Origin: JAGVPT01 sp035505655
Lineage (GTDB): Bacteria; Bacteroidota; Ignavibacteria; UBA10030; UBA8401
NCBI GenBank assembly: GCA_035505655.1
Contig: DATJQP010000036.1
Location: 1-52,622 of the forward strand
DNA length: 52,622 bases
Direction of reading: 5' to 3'
This document shows, piece by piece, positions 33,705 to 41,748 of this stretch. The notes below the pieces were generated by a model that saw nothing but the letters and a program-made list of their open reading frames with translations, was not told the DNA's origin and made no database searches. The number at the start of each line of letters is the position of its first letter. Positions within the stretch are counted from its first letter, which is position 1. Made by a program: the position numbers and the translations under genes.

Positions 33705-33775
33705 TGTCGGTTGGTATGATCTGAATGAGTTTGGGAATCCGGCTGGTCCCTTCTGCGTGCTGAGAATCGGTATCA

Positions 33776-34204
33776 CTACTCCACGCCCTTGCCGGACGGA
33801 CTAGTGGAATCTAACAAACCTCCATGAATGAAGAAAGCGAAAGCTGTTTCGATGACGCCGAATGCGAAGTAGGTGTATTGCAGGCCGGCTCTTCCCCCAA
33901 TCATATTCACCTGGACGAAGATCCAGATCATCAGTCCGATGCCGAAGACAGCACCGAGAAGACCTGAGGCGCGGGATCTCCTGAGCGTGAGGACGCCGGC
34001 GACGAGCTGCCCCGCGCCGTTGACGAGGAAAAGAATGAGTCCCGGAATAAAAAAATCGGCAAACGGCGAGTCCGAGAGCATCCGGACCGACATTTTCATC
34101 GCTGTTCCGGTCGGGTCGAAGATCAGGATGATCCCGCAGACAATTGCTCCGAGGGAGACGAAGATCTGGAGCGTCCCCTGAAGAATCACTATCGCTCTAT
34201 TCAT
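33776..34204 (-). CDS. Small four-helix membrane protein
   Basis: 142 residues from ATG 34204. Four hydrophobic segments (around GTLQIFVSLGAIVCGIILIF, FFIPGLILFLVNGAGQLVAG, GAVFGIGLMIWIFVQVNMIG and YFAFGVIETAFAFFIHGG) suggest an inner-membrane protein of DoxX-like size, but no DoxX motif is seen. Function unknown. It follows the serine hydrolase gene by about 45 bases on the same strand. Confidence 0.65.
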   Translation of the reverse strand: MNRAIVILQGTLQIFVSLGAIVCGIILIFDPTGTAMKMSVRMLSDSPFADFFIPGLILFLVNGAGQLVAGVLTLRRSRASGLLGAVFGIGLMIWIFVQVNMIGGRAGLQYTYFAFGVIETAFAFFIHGGLLDSTSPSGKGVE

Positions 34205-34250
34205 GGCGAGCGCCTCCGTCGATATGGAGTTCCCGTTCGAACCGAAGGCT

Positions 34251-35420
34251 TCAAGGCGTCTGTCCGGCGGATACGGCAAAGGGGAGGGGATCATAGAGAG
34301 CCCGACAGAGTTGCTCCGTGTAGTCCCTCTCTTTCATAAGGTATGCCGAGGCATTCGTCAGCACAACGACGCCGACCTTGCACTGCCGCTCGAAGATGAC
34401 TCCACAGGTGTATCCGCCGGTCGATCCGTACGCTCCCTGGTGGATTTTTCCTCTCTCGGCGTACGGGGCCCACCCAAGCGCGCCCGAAAAATGCTCGTCG
34501 AACTTCTTCACGGGCTGCTGAGCAAGGAAGAAATAGGTTGTGTCGGTCATGTTCGCATGGAGATACTTTGCCATATCCCGGGCGGAGGACTTGATCCCCC
34601 CGCATCCTGTAAGAGCACCGCAATCTCCGCCACTCGCCGGAATTGGCTCCCCGTCAGGATCCTGCCCCCTCACCATCATCCTCATACGCTCCGGCGTCAA
34701 GTCGATGAAAGTATGATCCATCCTCAGGGGAATACAGACAGTCTCTGTGAGATACTGTTCGTACGATTTTTTGGTGATGAGGGTGATGAGGTGCCCCAGG
34801 AGCCCGCCGCCAAGGTTGGAGTAGGTCCGTCGTTCGCCCGGGACCGATTGGAGGACTTCCTCATTCTTCAGGTACTCATAAAGCCGCGTCGTGTCGTATG
34901 TATTGTAAGGAGCGTATTGATCGAAAGGATGCCGCATATCGTTTCTGACATTCGTCGGCTCGAAAGGGAGCCCGGAAGTGTGATCGGCCAGGTCGACAAG
35001 GGTCATCTCCTTCCCCTGCAGCGAGGATTGGTGAAGGGGAAAGGGGAGATACTTCTGGACCGGATCATCTTCGCTTACCGTTCCATCGCGGATCAACTTT
35101 GCGAGCATCGTCCCGGTGAAAGTTTTCGTGATCGATCCGATCTCGAAGATGCTGTCGCTGTTTTCGACGTAAAGGAGGGAATCGTTCCGCCGCAGGATTC
35201 CCACATAATGATCCGAGTCGCCCCGGATGATGCAGATCGAAATCTGAGTTCCGTTGGGGAAGTGCTTCATGCCTTCGAAGACCGCCCGCGCCTGAAGCGA
35301 GTCGAGCGGAGGCACGCTGCCCGAAAGTGGAAGCCCGGTGAGATCTCGTGGCCCCGGCCGCGAGCAGGAGCTCAGGAAGAAGAGTAAAAGGAGAGACGCA
35401 AAGTGCTTCGTTGTTATCAT
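34251..35420 (-). CDS. Serine hydrolase of the beta-lactamase/class C family (lipoprotein)
   Basis: 389 residues beginning with a lipoprotein signal peptide (LLLLFFLSSC, lipobox cysteine at 19). The nucleophile motif S96-x-x-K99 (GSITKTFTG), Tyr200 in RTYSNLGGGLLG and the late HQGAYGSTGGY, in place of KTG, give the three active-site elements of serine beta-lactamase-like hydrolases. Such proteins are mostly esterases or peptidases rather than resistance enzymes. It should sit on the periplasmic side of a membrane. Substrate unknown. Confidence 0.88.
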   Translation of the reverse strand: MITTKHFASLLLLFFLSSCSRPGPRDLTGLPLSGSVPPLDSLQARAVFEGMKHFPNGTQISICIIRGDSDHYVGILRRNDSLLYVENSDSIFEIGSITKTFTGTMLAKLIRDGTVSEDDPVQKYLPFPLHQSSLQGKEMTLVDLADHTSGLPFEPTNVRNDMRHPFDQYAPYNTYDTTRLYEYLKNEEVLQSVPGERRTYSNLGGGLLGHLITLITKKSYEQYLTETVCIPLRMDHTFIDLTPERMRMMVRGQDPDGEPIPASGGDCGALTGCGGIKSSARDMAKYLHANMTDTTYFFLAQQPVKKFDEHFSGALGWAPYAERGKIHQGAYGSTGGYTCGVIFERQCKVGVVVLTNASAYLMKERDYTEQLCRALYDPLPFAVSAGQTP

Positions 35421-35453
35421 CGTCTATGGACTCCGCAGTTTGTTGGGAATAGT

Positions 35454-35972
35454 CTATTTCGCCGATGCACGTTCCCGTTTGATCCAGCGACGTATCCTTG
35501 TCCGCGCCCAAAGGTAATGCGCTGCCGTGCTTGCCCTGAGGTAATCGCTGAGTGTCCAGGATGGTCCGGTCCATGAGTAGCGATGAAGCGTCGTGAGGTC
35601 TTCGTCGGAAAGGCTTTTGATAAGGCCGATCACCTCCGCGTGGACTCGTTCATATTCTTCTCGAACTGACCGGAGAGAGTGCTTCCGGTACATTTCATAG
35701 ATCGACCGGTTCAGCAGCGGGAGCTCTCTCAGGGTGAAACCGGGGGCCGGGATCTCGGGTTTTTCTCCGCGCAGACCTGCTTCGTACCACCGAAGGTTCA
35801 TCTTTTGCCATTCGACGAGATGCGCGAGGATGTCTTTTGCCGACCAACCGCCGCGCGTGACGCCAGGCCGCGTCCATTGTCGCGGGGCGAGTTGGGCGAG
35901 CGTGGAGTCGAGCGCCTTCCGCTCACGGTCGATTTCTTTGAGAAGTTCCGCCTTTCGAAGTCTTTTCCCCAT
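35454..35972 (-). CDS. ClbS/DfsB-like four-helix bundle protein (DinB superfamily)
   Basis: 172 residues from ATG 35972. RAELLKEIDRERKALDSTLAQL, then GGWSAKDILAHLVEWQKMNLRWYE and WTLSDYLRASTAAHYLWARTRIRRW, match the DUF1706/ClbS branch of DinB-like proteins, which include colibactin self-resistance and stress proteins. It is cytoplasmic. The ATG overlaps or abuts the stop of the CPBP gene (35978), so they may be translated in series. Role here unknown. Confidence 0.8.
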   Translation of the reverse strand: MGKRLRKAELLKEIDRERKALDSTLAQLAPRQWTRPGVTRGGWSAKDILAHLVEWQKMNLRWYEAGLRGEKPEIPAPGFTLRELPLLNRSIYEMYRKHSLRSVREEYERVHAEVIGLIKSLSDEDLTTLHRYSWTGPSWTLSDYLRASTAAHYLWARTRIRRWIKRERASAK

Positions 35973-35977
35973 GGAGT

Positions 35978-36844
35978 TCAGCTCGTTCGTTGGATGTTGT
36001 TCGGTGCCACTGGTTTCCCGTTGGTCAATCCTCTCCGGAAGAAAAATTCTCTTTCTGAGGCAACGAGGTACGTGGCGAGGATAAGAAGGAGAACGGTCTG
36101 GACGATCTTGCTGTCCGGATCTGTTGCGAAGATCTCGTTGAAGTATCCCGCGGTGATGTGGAAAATGACGGCAATGAGGATATTCCGGCCGGTCTTGTAG
36201 TAAAGCCAGTTCATGAGGAGCACGTACGGAACGATGCTCACGAGAAAATTTGCGCCATAGATCCAACCGGTTTGCACGAGGTTACTCTGGTAGTATCCTC
36301 TGATCGTCGAGAGGGGCATATGCCAGATCCCCCAGAAGAGCCCGAAGAGGAGGGAGGTCGAAAGAAGATTCATCCTGTTCCGCAGGCAGTCGGTGCCGTA
36401 TGAATGCCACCCGAGTTCCTCAAGGATCGGAGCAACGATAAGCATGAACCAGACGGGAAAAACCCCGGATGAAAAAGTAAAATGTCCCGTGATGACAAAC
36501 TGAGACGCGCTGTAGCCGAAGAGGAGTGAGATCCCCTGGGCGAGAAGAATGCTTGCAAGCATCAGGAAACAAGCGATGAACAGATAGACCGGACGCACCG
36601 ATCTGATGCTCGTCAACCTCCCCCACAGGTCGGACCTCATCTCCGGATCCTTGCCGATGAGCCAGTACGCCGTTGCCGCAGGACCGAGAAGGCCGATGAA
36701 CCCGAGGAGGCTCACAAGCCGCAGTTTTTCCTCCGTGAAAGGAAGGAGATGGCTCACATATCCCGCGGCGAACCAAAATGCCCACGGGATGATGGTTGAG
36801 AGGAGGTAGAACCGGCCCGGGTGATCAAACCTCTCGAGAGTCAT
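35978..36844 (-). CDS. CPBP-family intramembrane protease, first of a tandem pair
   Basis: 288 residues with about eight transmembrane helices. The CPBP (Rce1/CAAX-protease-like) motif 1 reads EELGWHSY (Glu142-Glu143) and motif 2 is WGIWHMP (His175), followed by FHITAGYFNE. In most members motif 1 is EExxxR; here His147 replaces the arginine. It is predicted to cleave peptides in the membrane. The next gene upstream, 12 bases away, is a second CPBP protein. Confidence 0.85.
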   Translation of the reverse strand: MTLERFDHPGRFYLLSTIIPWAFWFAAGYVSHLLPFTEEKLRLVSLLGFIGLLGPAATAYWLIGKDPEMRSDLWGRLTSIRSVRPVYLFIACFLMLASILLAQGISLLFGYSASQFVITGHFTFSSGVFPVWFMLIVAPILEELGWHSYGTDCLRNRMNLLSTSLLFGLFWGIWHMPLSTIRGYYQSNLVQTGWIYGANFLVSIVPYVLLMNWLYYKTGRNILIAVIFHITAGYFNEIFATDPDSKIVQTVLLLILATYLVASEREFFFRRGLTNGKPVAPNNIQRTS

Positions 36845-36856
36845 CGTTCCGTTCCT

Positions 36857-37624
36857 TTAACCGATGATGCCGATAATGATCCCGACAAGAGGAATGCTGT
36901 TCAACAGCATATGATCGATGATCCCGATCCAGGTGTTCTTCCGGACGTAAACGACGTACGACAACAACACGCATCCCGGCAGCAGCATGATAAGGTTCCA
37001 TTTCCAGAAGACGTGAAAAAGGGTCCAAAGGAGGCCGTGGATGAGCCAGGTCCACTTCTTGAAGATAATCTCCTGCCTCGGCAGAATGTAGCCTCGCCAC
37101 CAGAACTCCTCGCCGAAAATATTGAAGAGCAGTGCGATGAAATAGACGACAGCAATCCACCATTGTCCCTTCAGAGGGAGCCCGAAGAAGACATCCGAGA
37201 CGAACTTCTGCTGCAATCGCGGATCAACGGCGGGGAGGAGGAATTCCGGCGGAGCGAAGAGGGGAAACTGAATTAGCCACTTTGACGTGAAAGAGAGGGC
37301 CCCGTACGATCCGGCTCCGATAAGAAAAAGGCCGATAGTATAGAGCCAATCTTTTCCGGTCATCCTCCGGAACCTGAACCGCTCCCCAAACCCGGCCCAG
37401 GTGAAGGAGCGACCTTCAAGTCTGTACGCCACGAGGGCGGCGACCAAAAGGAGCGCCAGCGGAAGGACGAGGGTGAGATAGAAGTTGACGAAGTCGTTCA
37501 TCCCGATTCTGTGAAACTCCTGCATGAAGTAGTAGACAGAGGCGATGACGACGGCCGAGGGTATGCCGAAAAAGAGGAGGGAACGGCCTAAGCCCATTCC
37601 TTTGATATTTGTGGTTGAGTCCAT
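36857..37624 (-). CDS. CPBP-family intramembrane protease, second of a tandem pair
   Basis: 255 residues from ATG 37624, with AAGGGA 7 bases upstream. Eight hydrophobic segments. The full motif EEFWWRGY (Glu172, Glu173, Arg177), then FHVFWKW (His204) and a later DHMLLNS, are those of active CPBP proteases. It lies directly before the other CPBP gene on the same strand, so they may act together, for example in bacteriocin immunity or envelope signalling; the role is inferred only from family. Confidence 0.85.
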   Translation of the reverse strand: MDSTTNIKGMGLGRSLLFFGIPSAVVIASVYYFMQEFHRIGMNDFVNFYLTLVLPLALLLVAALVAYRLEGRSFTWAGFGERFRFRRMTGKDWLYTIGLFLIGAGSYGALSFTSKWLIQFPLFAPPEFLLPAVDPRLQQKFVSDVFFGLPLKGQWWIAVVYFIALLFNIFGEEFWWRGYILPRQEIIFKKWTWLIHGLLWTLFHVFWKWNLIMLLPGCVLLSYVVYVRKNTWIGIIDHMLLNSIPLVGIIIGIIG

Positions 37625-38170
37625 GGATGTATCCCTTGTGGAAGTCGATTGGGCCCCTCCGGCGAGTGAGGTGACACCGTTGGCCGAAGTTGCAGAGCTG
37701 CAAAGATCGGAGTTCCCCCGATAGATGTTCAGAGCGGGTGACGGAAGCCGGCCTTTCGGCACGACAGGCTGGTCAGGCCCCCGTGGTCACGTTATCCGGC
37801 CGGGGAAGTCTTGCGGAGATGCGTTCATCCAAGCGCGGACGAATGAAAGAGTGGCAAAGCTGTCGATTGGCGCGTCGTTCGGCACAAAGGTCGCTTGATA
37901 GTCGCTGTTTGCATTTTCTCTTCGCATCTGCTGGGCACCCGTTCCATGCGTTTTCAGGAATCGGACAAATTAAAGGAAGAATCAGCTAAATGGCAATAGC
38001 TCAGGATTCCAGCGCTCTCTTTGAAATATCCCAACATTTACATTGCAGTCCTGAGCGAACGACGGGTTAGCATGTGTGTTGAGTGAGTCGAAGGACGAAG
38101 GACGAAACACGAAGGAGTGCGCTCGATTTATCCTCCAACGTGACCGATCCCCCCTGACCCCGGGAAAGAC
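37625..38170. other. Long intergenic region with one dispersed repeat
   Basis: 546 bases between the CPBP gene and the GNAT-methyltransferase gene. A plus-strand frame at 37690-37989 lacks recognisable features and is rejected as a gene. The 45-bp repeat copy 2 lies at 38048-38092. No RNA gene or terminator was recognised. Confidence 0.45.
38048..38092. repeat. 45-bp dispersed intergenic repeat, copy 2
   Basis: Same orientation as copy 1 (27292-27336) and identical over the first 20 bases and the last 12. Differences are mainly C to T, giving TGTGTGTT where copy 1 has CGCGCGCA. It is followed by GGACGAAGGACGAA, a further short duplication. Confidence 0.75.
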
Positions 38171-39544
38171 TCAGACGATCGCAGAGACGATCGTGGTTCG
38201 CCGGGGTGCCGGAAGCGAAGCTCCATTCCCCTCAAAGTAGCGGACTTTTGCGGCGTCGGGGGAGAGAAATTCGATACCGGCGAACCCGCACCTCCTGAGT
38301 TTCTCTTCCATTTCCGCAAGGGTGAAGTGGCTCAGCCAGGTTTCTCCCACAAGCGCTGAAGGTTTTTCAAACGGCGACGGAGGACCGTCGGACCTGGCGA
38401 ACGTGAGGACGACTTCGCTCTCTTTCGGGAACTGTGCGATAGTCCCCAGAACGGCGTCAATCGCCTCTTCGTTGAGATACATCGTTACTCCGAGCCACGA
38501 GAAGAACGTCGGGCGGCTGACCGCAACCTTGTTCCGGAGGAGCCCTTCGATGAGCGTCTCATGCTCGAAGTCGATCGCGGCAAAGGAGACATTTGGTGGA
38601 ACGGCGAGCCCCGCCTCCTTGATCATCCTCTTCTTGGCATCCTGAGTCGCTTCATGATCCACCTCGACGATACGCAATTCGCCCGCCCATGCCGGCTGTC
38701 GCAGAGCGAAGGTGTCGAGCCCCGCGCCGAGAACAACGTATTGATTCACTCCCCGCCGGACCGCAGCGGCCAGCCGATCCTCGGCGTAGCGGGAGCGCAA
38801 AAGGACATGCGAGCGCAACCCTTTTCGGGCAGGGGATTCAAACTCCTCCGGCTTCTGCAGGATTTTCCCGACGGCGTCTTTTCCGAGGAGCTTGAGAATT
38901 GCAGGATCGTCGAGGATCCGGGGGGGAGGGTCGAGCAACTGGTGCGCGGCCCGCATGTACGCGGTTCCGAAGGCAGTGCGGCTCACCTGCCGGGAAGGCA
39001 TTTCGGACTTCATGCCGATCCCCGAAAGGAACTCTTCCTTCGCGAGCCGGTACACAACGTGTTCCCGGCCGGTTCCGTCGACACTCTTCCCCGACTCGAT
39101 CGCACCGAGTTTCTCTACCGCCTTTCTGGATCGAAAGTTCGAGGGACCGACGCGGAAAACAACGGTATCGACGAACCGGAAGGCGTGTTCCAGCATCAGT
39201 CTTTTCATCTCCCCGTTGTATCTCCCTCCCCAATAGGCTCTCGACAGGAATGTGAAACCGACCTCGACCTGGCTTTTGACTGAATCGAAATCGTGGTAGC
39301 GCGACGTTCCGATGACTTTGCCGGTCCCTGGATCTATCGCGATCAACGCGCCCCCTGATTCAATACCCCCGCGAAAAAATTCCTTGAAGACCGCCAGCTC
39401 GTACCGGTTGCGGATCGGATGTTGCTCCCAGATGAGCGGGTCGGAGGCGACGGCGTACAGCTCGTCGAAATCCTCCGGTCGCAGGGGCCGGAGCTCGATG
39501 AGCGGAGACTTAAGTGTAGGCTGTAATTCGAAGGATGTGGACAT
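38171..39544 (-). CDS. GNAT acetyltransferase fused to a leucine carboxyl methyltransferase-like domain
   Basis: 457 residues. Residues 1-175 form a RimJ/RimL-type N-acetyltransferase domain (LIELRPLRPEDFDELYAVAS, SQVEVGFTFLSRAYWGGRYN, FRVGPSNFRSRKAVEKLGAI). Residues 176-457 form an LCMT-like SAM methyltransferase domain (SRTAFGTAYMRAAHQLL, RSRYAEDRL, NQYVVLGAGLDTFALRQP, VDHEATQDAKK, SWLGVTMYLNEEAIDAVL). The two families are usually separate proteins, so this is a natural fusion; the reading frame is continuous across the junction. Substrates unknown; a small molecule or protein N-terminus is likely. Confidence 0.88.
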   Translation of the reverse strand: MSTSFELQPTLKSPLIELRPLRPEDFDELYAVASDPLIWEQHPIRNRYELAVFKEFFRGGIESGGALIAIDPGTGKVIGTSRYHDFDSVKSQVEVGFTFLSRAYWGGRYNGEMKRLMLEHAFRFVDTVVFRVGPSNFRSRKAVEKLGAIESGKSVDGTGREHVVYRLAKEEFLSGIGMKSEMPSRQVSRTAFGTAYMRAAHQLLDPPPRILDDPAILKLLGKDAVGKILQKPEEFESPARKGLRSHVLLRSRYAEDRLAAAVRRGVNQYVVLGAGLDTFALRQPAWAGELRIVEVDHEATQDAKKRMIKEAGLAVPPNVSFAAIDFEHETLIEGLLRNKVAVSRPTFFSWLGVTMYLNEEAIDAVLGTIAQFPKESEVVLTFARSDGPPSPFEKPSALVGETWLSHFTLAEMEEKLRRCGFAGIEFLSPDAAKVRYFEGNGASLPAPRRTTIVSAIV

Positions 39545-39617
39545 TGATGAGCGTCAAGGCAATTCGTTGAAGGTCAAAACCCCAAGGAGACTCATACGTT
39601 GAAAGCCTGCAGTGCGC

Positions 39618-40088
39618 TCAGCGCTTTGCCCTCTGACTCCCGGAGAGCCGTTTCTCCATCTGTTCGAGCACCGTCGGCCAGGCCGCCTCGTGACGTTTCA
39701 TTGACTCCTCCGAAGTGAAGCCGGCGTGCGTAAGCCGGAGCATCGTCCCTTTTTCTCGGGGTGCAAGCTCGACCGTCAGCAACGTTTCGGCGCCACCGGT
39801 CCCACCTTCGCCGGTCACCCAGGTCATCTCCACCAACCGGTTTCGTCGTAGCCTCACGAATCGGCCGTAGTGCGGATGTCTCTGGTTCTCGAACCGGGTC
39901 TCGAAGAAGAAGGGTGTGTTTACCTCTCCTTCCATCATGAGGGTCCCGGGAGCCGCAAACCAGATGTCGAATTCTTTGGTCCATGCCCGATAAATCCTCT
40001 GGGCGGAAATAAGCATGAGCCGCTCCGTGGTCAGCGTGAATGACCGTGACGGTATGTCGGGAGGTCTGATTGATGTTTTGCGTGTCAT
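39618..40088 (-). CDS. SRPBCC/AHSA1-like protein
   Basis: 156 residues from ATG 40088, supported by AAGGAG 5 bases upstream. ERLMLISAQRIYRAWTKEFDIWFAAPG, then ETRFENQRHPHYGRFVRLRRNRLVEMTWVTGE and LLTVELAPREKGTMLRLTHAGF, are typical of the Aha1-C/SRPBCC family, whose fold holds a hydrophobic ligand pocket. Small cytoplasmic protein of unknown role. It follows the GH39 gene by about 30 bases on the same strand. Confidence 0.85.
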   Translation of the reverse strand: MTRKTSIRPPDIPSRSFTLTTERLMLISAQRIYRAWTKEFDIWFAAPGTLMMEGEVNTPFFFETRFENQRHPHYGRFVRLRRNRLVEMTWVTGEGGTGGAETLLTVELAPREKGTMLRLTHAGFTSEESMKRHEAAWPTVLEQMEKRLSGSQRAKR

Positions 40089-40119
40089 AGGCACTCCTTC
40101 TCTCGCCGGATCGGATTCC

Positions 40120-41712
40120 TCACGGCTTCGTGAGGCGGAAGAGGTAGACGTCATTTTCACGCTGCTCCACCTCCGTGGCAAAGACTCCCGACGAAGTCAC
40201 CCGGACGATCTCCCTTGTCACGGGCGATCCATCGTTGAGCCTCTTGATGGTTTCGACCTCATCTTTCGTCAACTGTTGAGGTTTGTTCAGCGCAAGGTAT
40301 GTGGCGTAAGGATCGTTCACCCGGTATCCAATCCGGTACACCTCGAGCATATACGTCCCCTCCGCCAGACCCGAGATGCTGACCTTTGCCCTTCCTCTGG
40401 GCTTCGCCGGGAGATCGCGTACATAGTAGGCCTGATCGTTCACCGAGTCTCCCGGGTGGGTGATGCTGAAATCCCAGAAGAGGAGCTGGACATCCTTGTC
40501 GGTATTCTTGCACGCCCACGAGCAACTGTCGTTGTCGAGGAGTTCCGTCTTTCCGAGCTTGTTGAGATAGGCGAACGCATAGAAGGCCGGCTTCTTGATC
40601 CCCTGATAGTTCAGCAAGCCGAAACCACCGTGGAAGGGAGTGAACCTCGGACCTGCTTCCTCAAAAATGTCCGTGAAGGTCCAGTACGACATCGATGTCG
40701 GCGCGTTTCCGACCTGTTTGATCTTTTGCAGGATGTACGATGCCTCGTGGTAGCTGTCGTGGATCGGATCGGCCGGAGTGTACGACGAGCTCCACTCCGT
40801 GTAGTGAAGCTCAAGGTGCGGCATCGGAGAAGCCGAGATCTGCTTCCGGGAGTTGAGGATGTCGCCGCTCACGCTCCACGGATTCCTGTCAAGGATGGTC
40901 CCGGTCGATCCGTTCTCATCCAGAAATCCTTGTTTGACCCCGTATGAGTGAGTGCTCACGAAGTCAAGCAGAAGATGATTTGTGCTGCAGAAATTGATCA
41001 TCTCGGGAACCCACGCCGCCCCCGCCGTGGCAGGACCGCCGACACGGTAGTCTTTGTTGATCCCTTTGATTGCCTGCACCGTGTAGCGGTAGAGCTTGAA
41101 GTACTCTTCCTGACTCCCGGACCAGAAGAAGTTGAGGTTCGGCTCGTTCCAGACTTCGAAGTACCAACTCTTCACTTCGTCCGCGCCGTAGCGCTGCGTG
41201 AAGTGGAGCGTGAGCGCCCGGATGAGATCGCCCCATTTCTGGTAGTCCTTCGGGGGCGTGATGTTCCCCTTCCACCAAAAGACGGTCTGCGTTCCGCTCG
41301 CGAGAGCGGAGGGCATGAACCCAAGCTCGACGAAGGGCTTCATCCCGATGCTCAGGAGGTAGTCGTAGAGCACATCGATGTACTGAAAATTGTACTCCGG
41401 ATTCCCTTTGCGGTCCTCCTTGTACACGCCCATGTCGTCGGTCAATAATCCGTGCATCCTGAGGTAGGTGAAGTCGCACTCTTTTTTGACGACGGCCAAC
41501 TGCGCCTGCCAGTCCGCGCGCAATCCTTCGTTGGCACGGCCGGCTCCGACGCACTCTTTGAACATCGGGCTGAACGGACCTTTGACCTTGTTGATGTCGA
41601 TAGTGATGAGCCGTGGGTGGGTTGTCGGGGCAACGGTACTCCCGGTCTGTGCCGGGGCGATCGAGATCGCCGCGGTGATCAGGGCGAGCATGAGAAAGCG
41701 GGCTGTTTTCAT
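40120..41712 (-). CDS. Secreted GH39-family glycoside hydrolase (probable beta-xylosidase)
   Basis: 530 residues with a signal peptide (MKTARFLMLALITAAISIAPAQ). The fold is a TIM barrel: acid/base Glu190 in YFEVWNEPNLNFFW and probable nucleophile Glu306 in LELHYTEWSSS, with FTYLRMHGLLTDDMG near the N-terminus and PFHGGFGLLNYQGIKKPAFYAFAYL later; all are typical of GH39. Members cleave beta-xylosides, fitting neighbouring GH30 and GH127 enzymes. AAGGAT lies 6 bases before the ATG. No sorting domain is seen, so it may be periplasmic. Confidence 0.88.
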   Translation of the reverse strand: MKTARFLMLALITAAISIAPAQTGSTVAPTTHPRLITIDINKVKGPFSPMFKECVGAGRANEGLRADWQAQLAVVKKECDFTYLRMHGLLTDDMGVYKEDRKGNPEYNFQYIDVLYDYLLSIGMKPFVELGFMPSALASGTQTVFWWKGNITPPKDYQKWGDLIRALTLHFTQRYGADEVKSWYFEVWNEPNLNFFWSGSQEEYFKLYRYTVQAIKGINKDYRVGGPATAGAAWVPEMINFCSTNHLLLDFVSTHSYGVKQGFLDENGSTGTILDRNPWSVSGDILNSRKQISASPMPHLELHYTEWSSSYTPADPIHDSYHEASYILQKIKQVGNAPTSMSYWTFTDIFEEAGPRFTPFHGGFGLLNYQGIKKPAFYAFAYLNKLGKTELLDNDSCSWACKNTDKDVQLLFWDFSITHPGDSVNDQAYYVRDLPAKPRGRAKVSISGLAEGTYMLEVYRIGYRVNDPYATYLALNKPQQLTKDEVETIKRLNDGSPVTREIVRVTSSGVFATEVEQRENDVYLFRLTKP

Positions 41713-41748
41713 TTTCTTATCCTTGCTGGATGGACTGTGTCAAACATC

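Noticed and set aside
34251..35420. Antibiotic-resistance beta-lactamase
   Set aside because: It carries the SxxK and YSN elements but HxG instead of KTG and a lipoprotein signal; this pattern fits the broad serine esterase/peptidase group rather than proven resistance enzymes.
37690..37989. Small plus-strand gene between the CPBP and fusion genes
   Set aside because: No ribosome site, domain or compositional support; lies in a region with degenerate repeat-like sequence.
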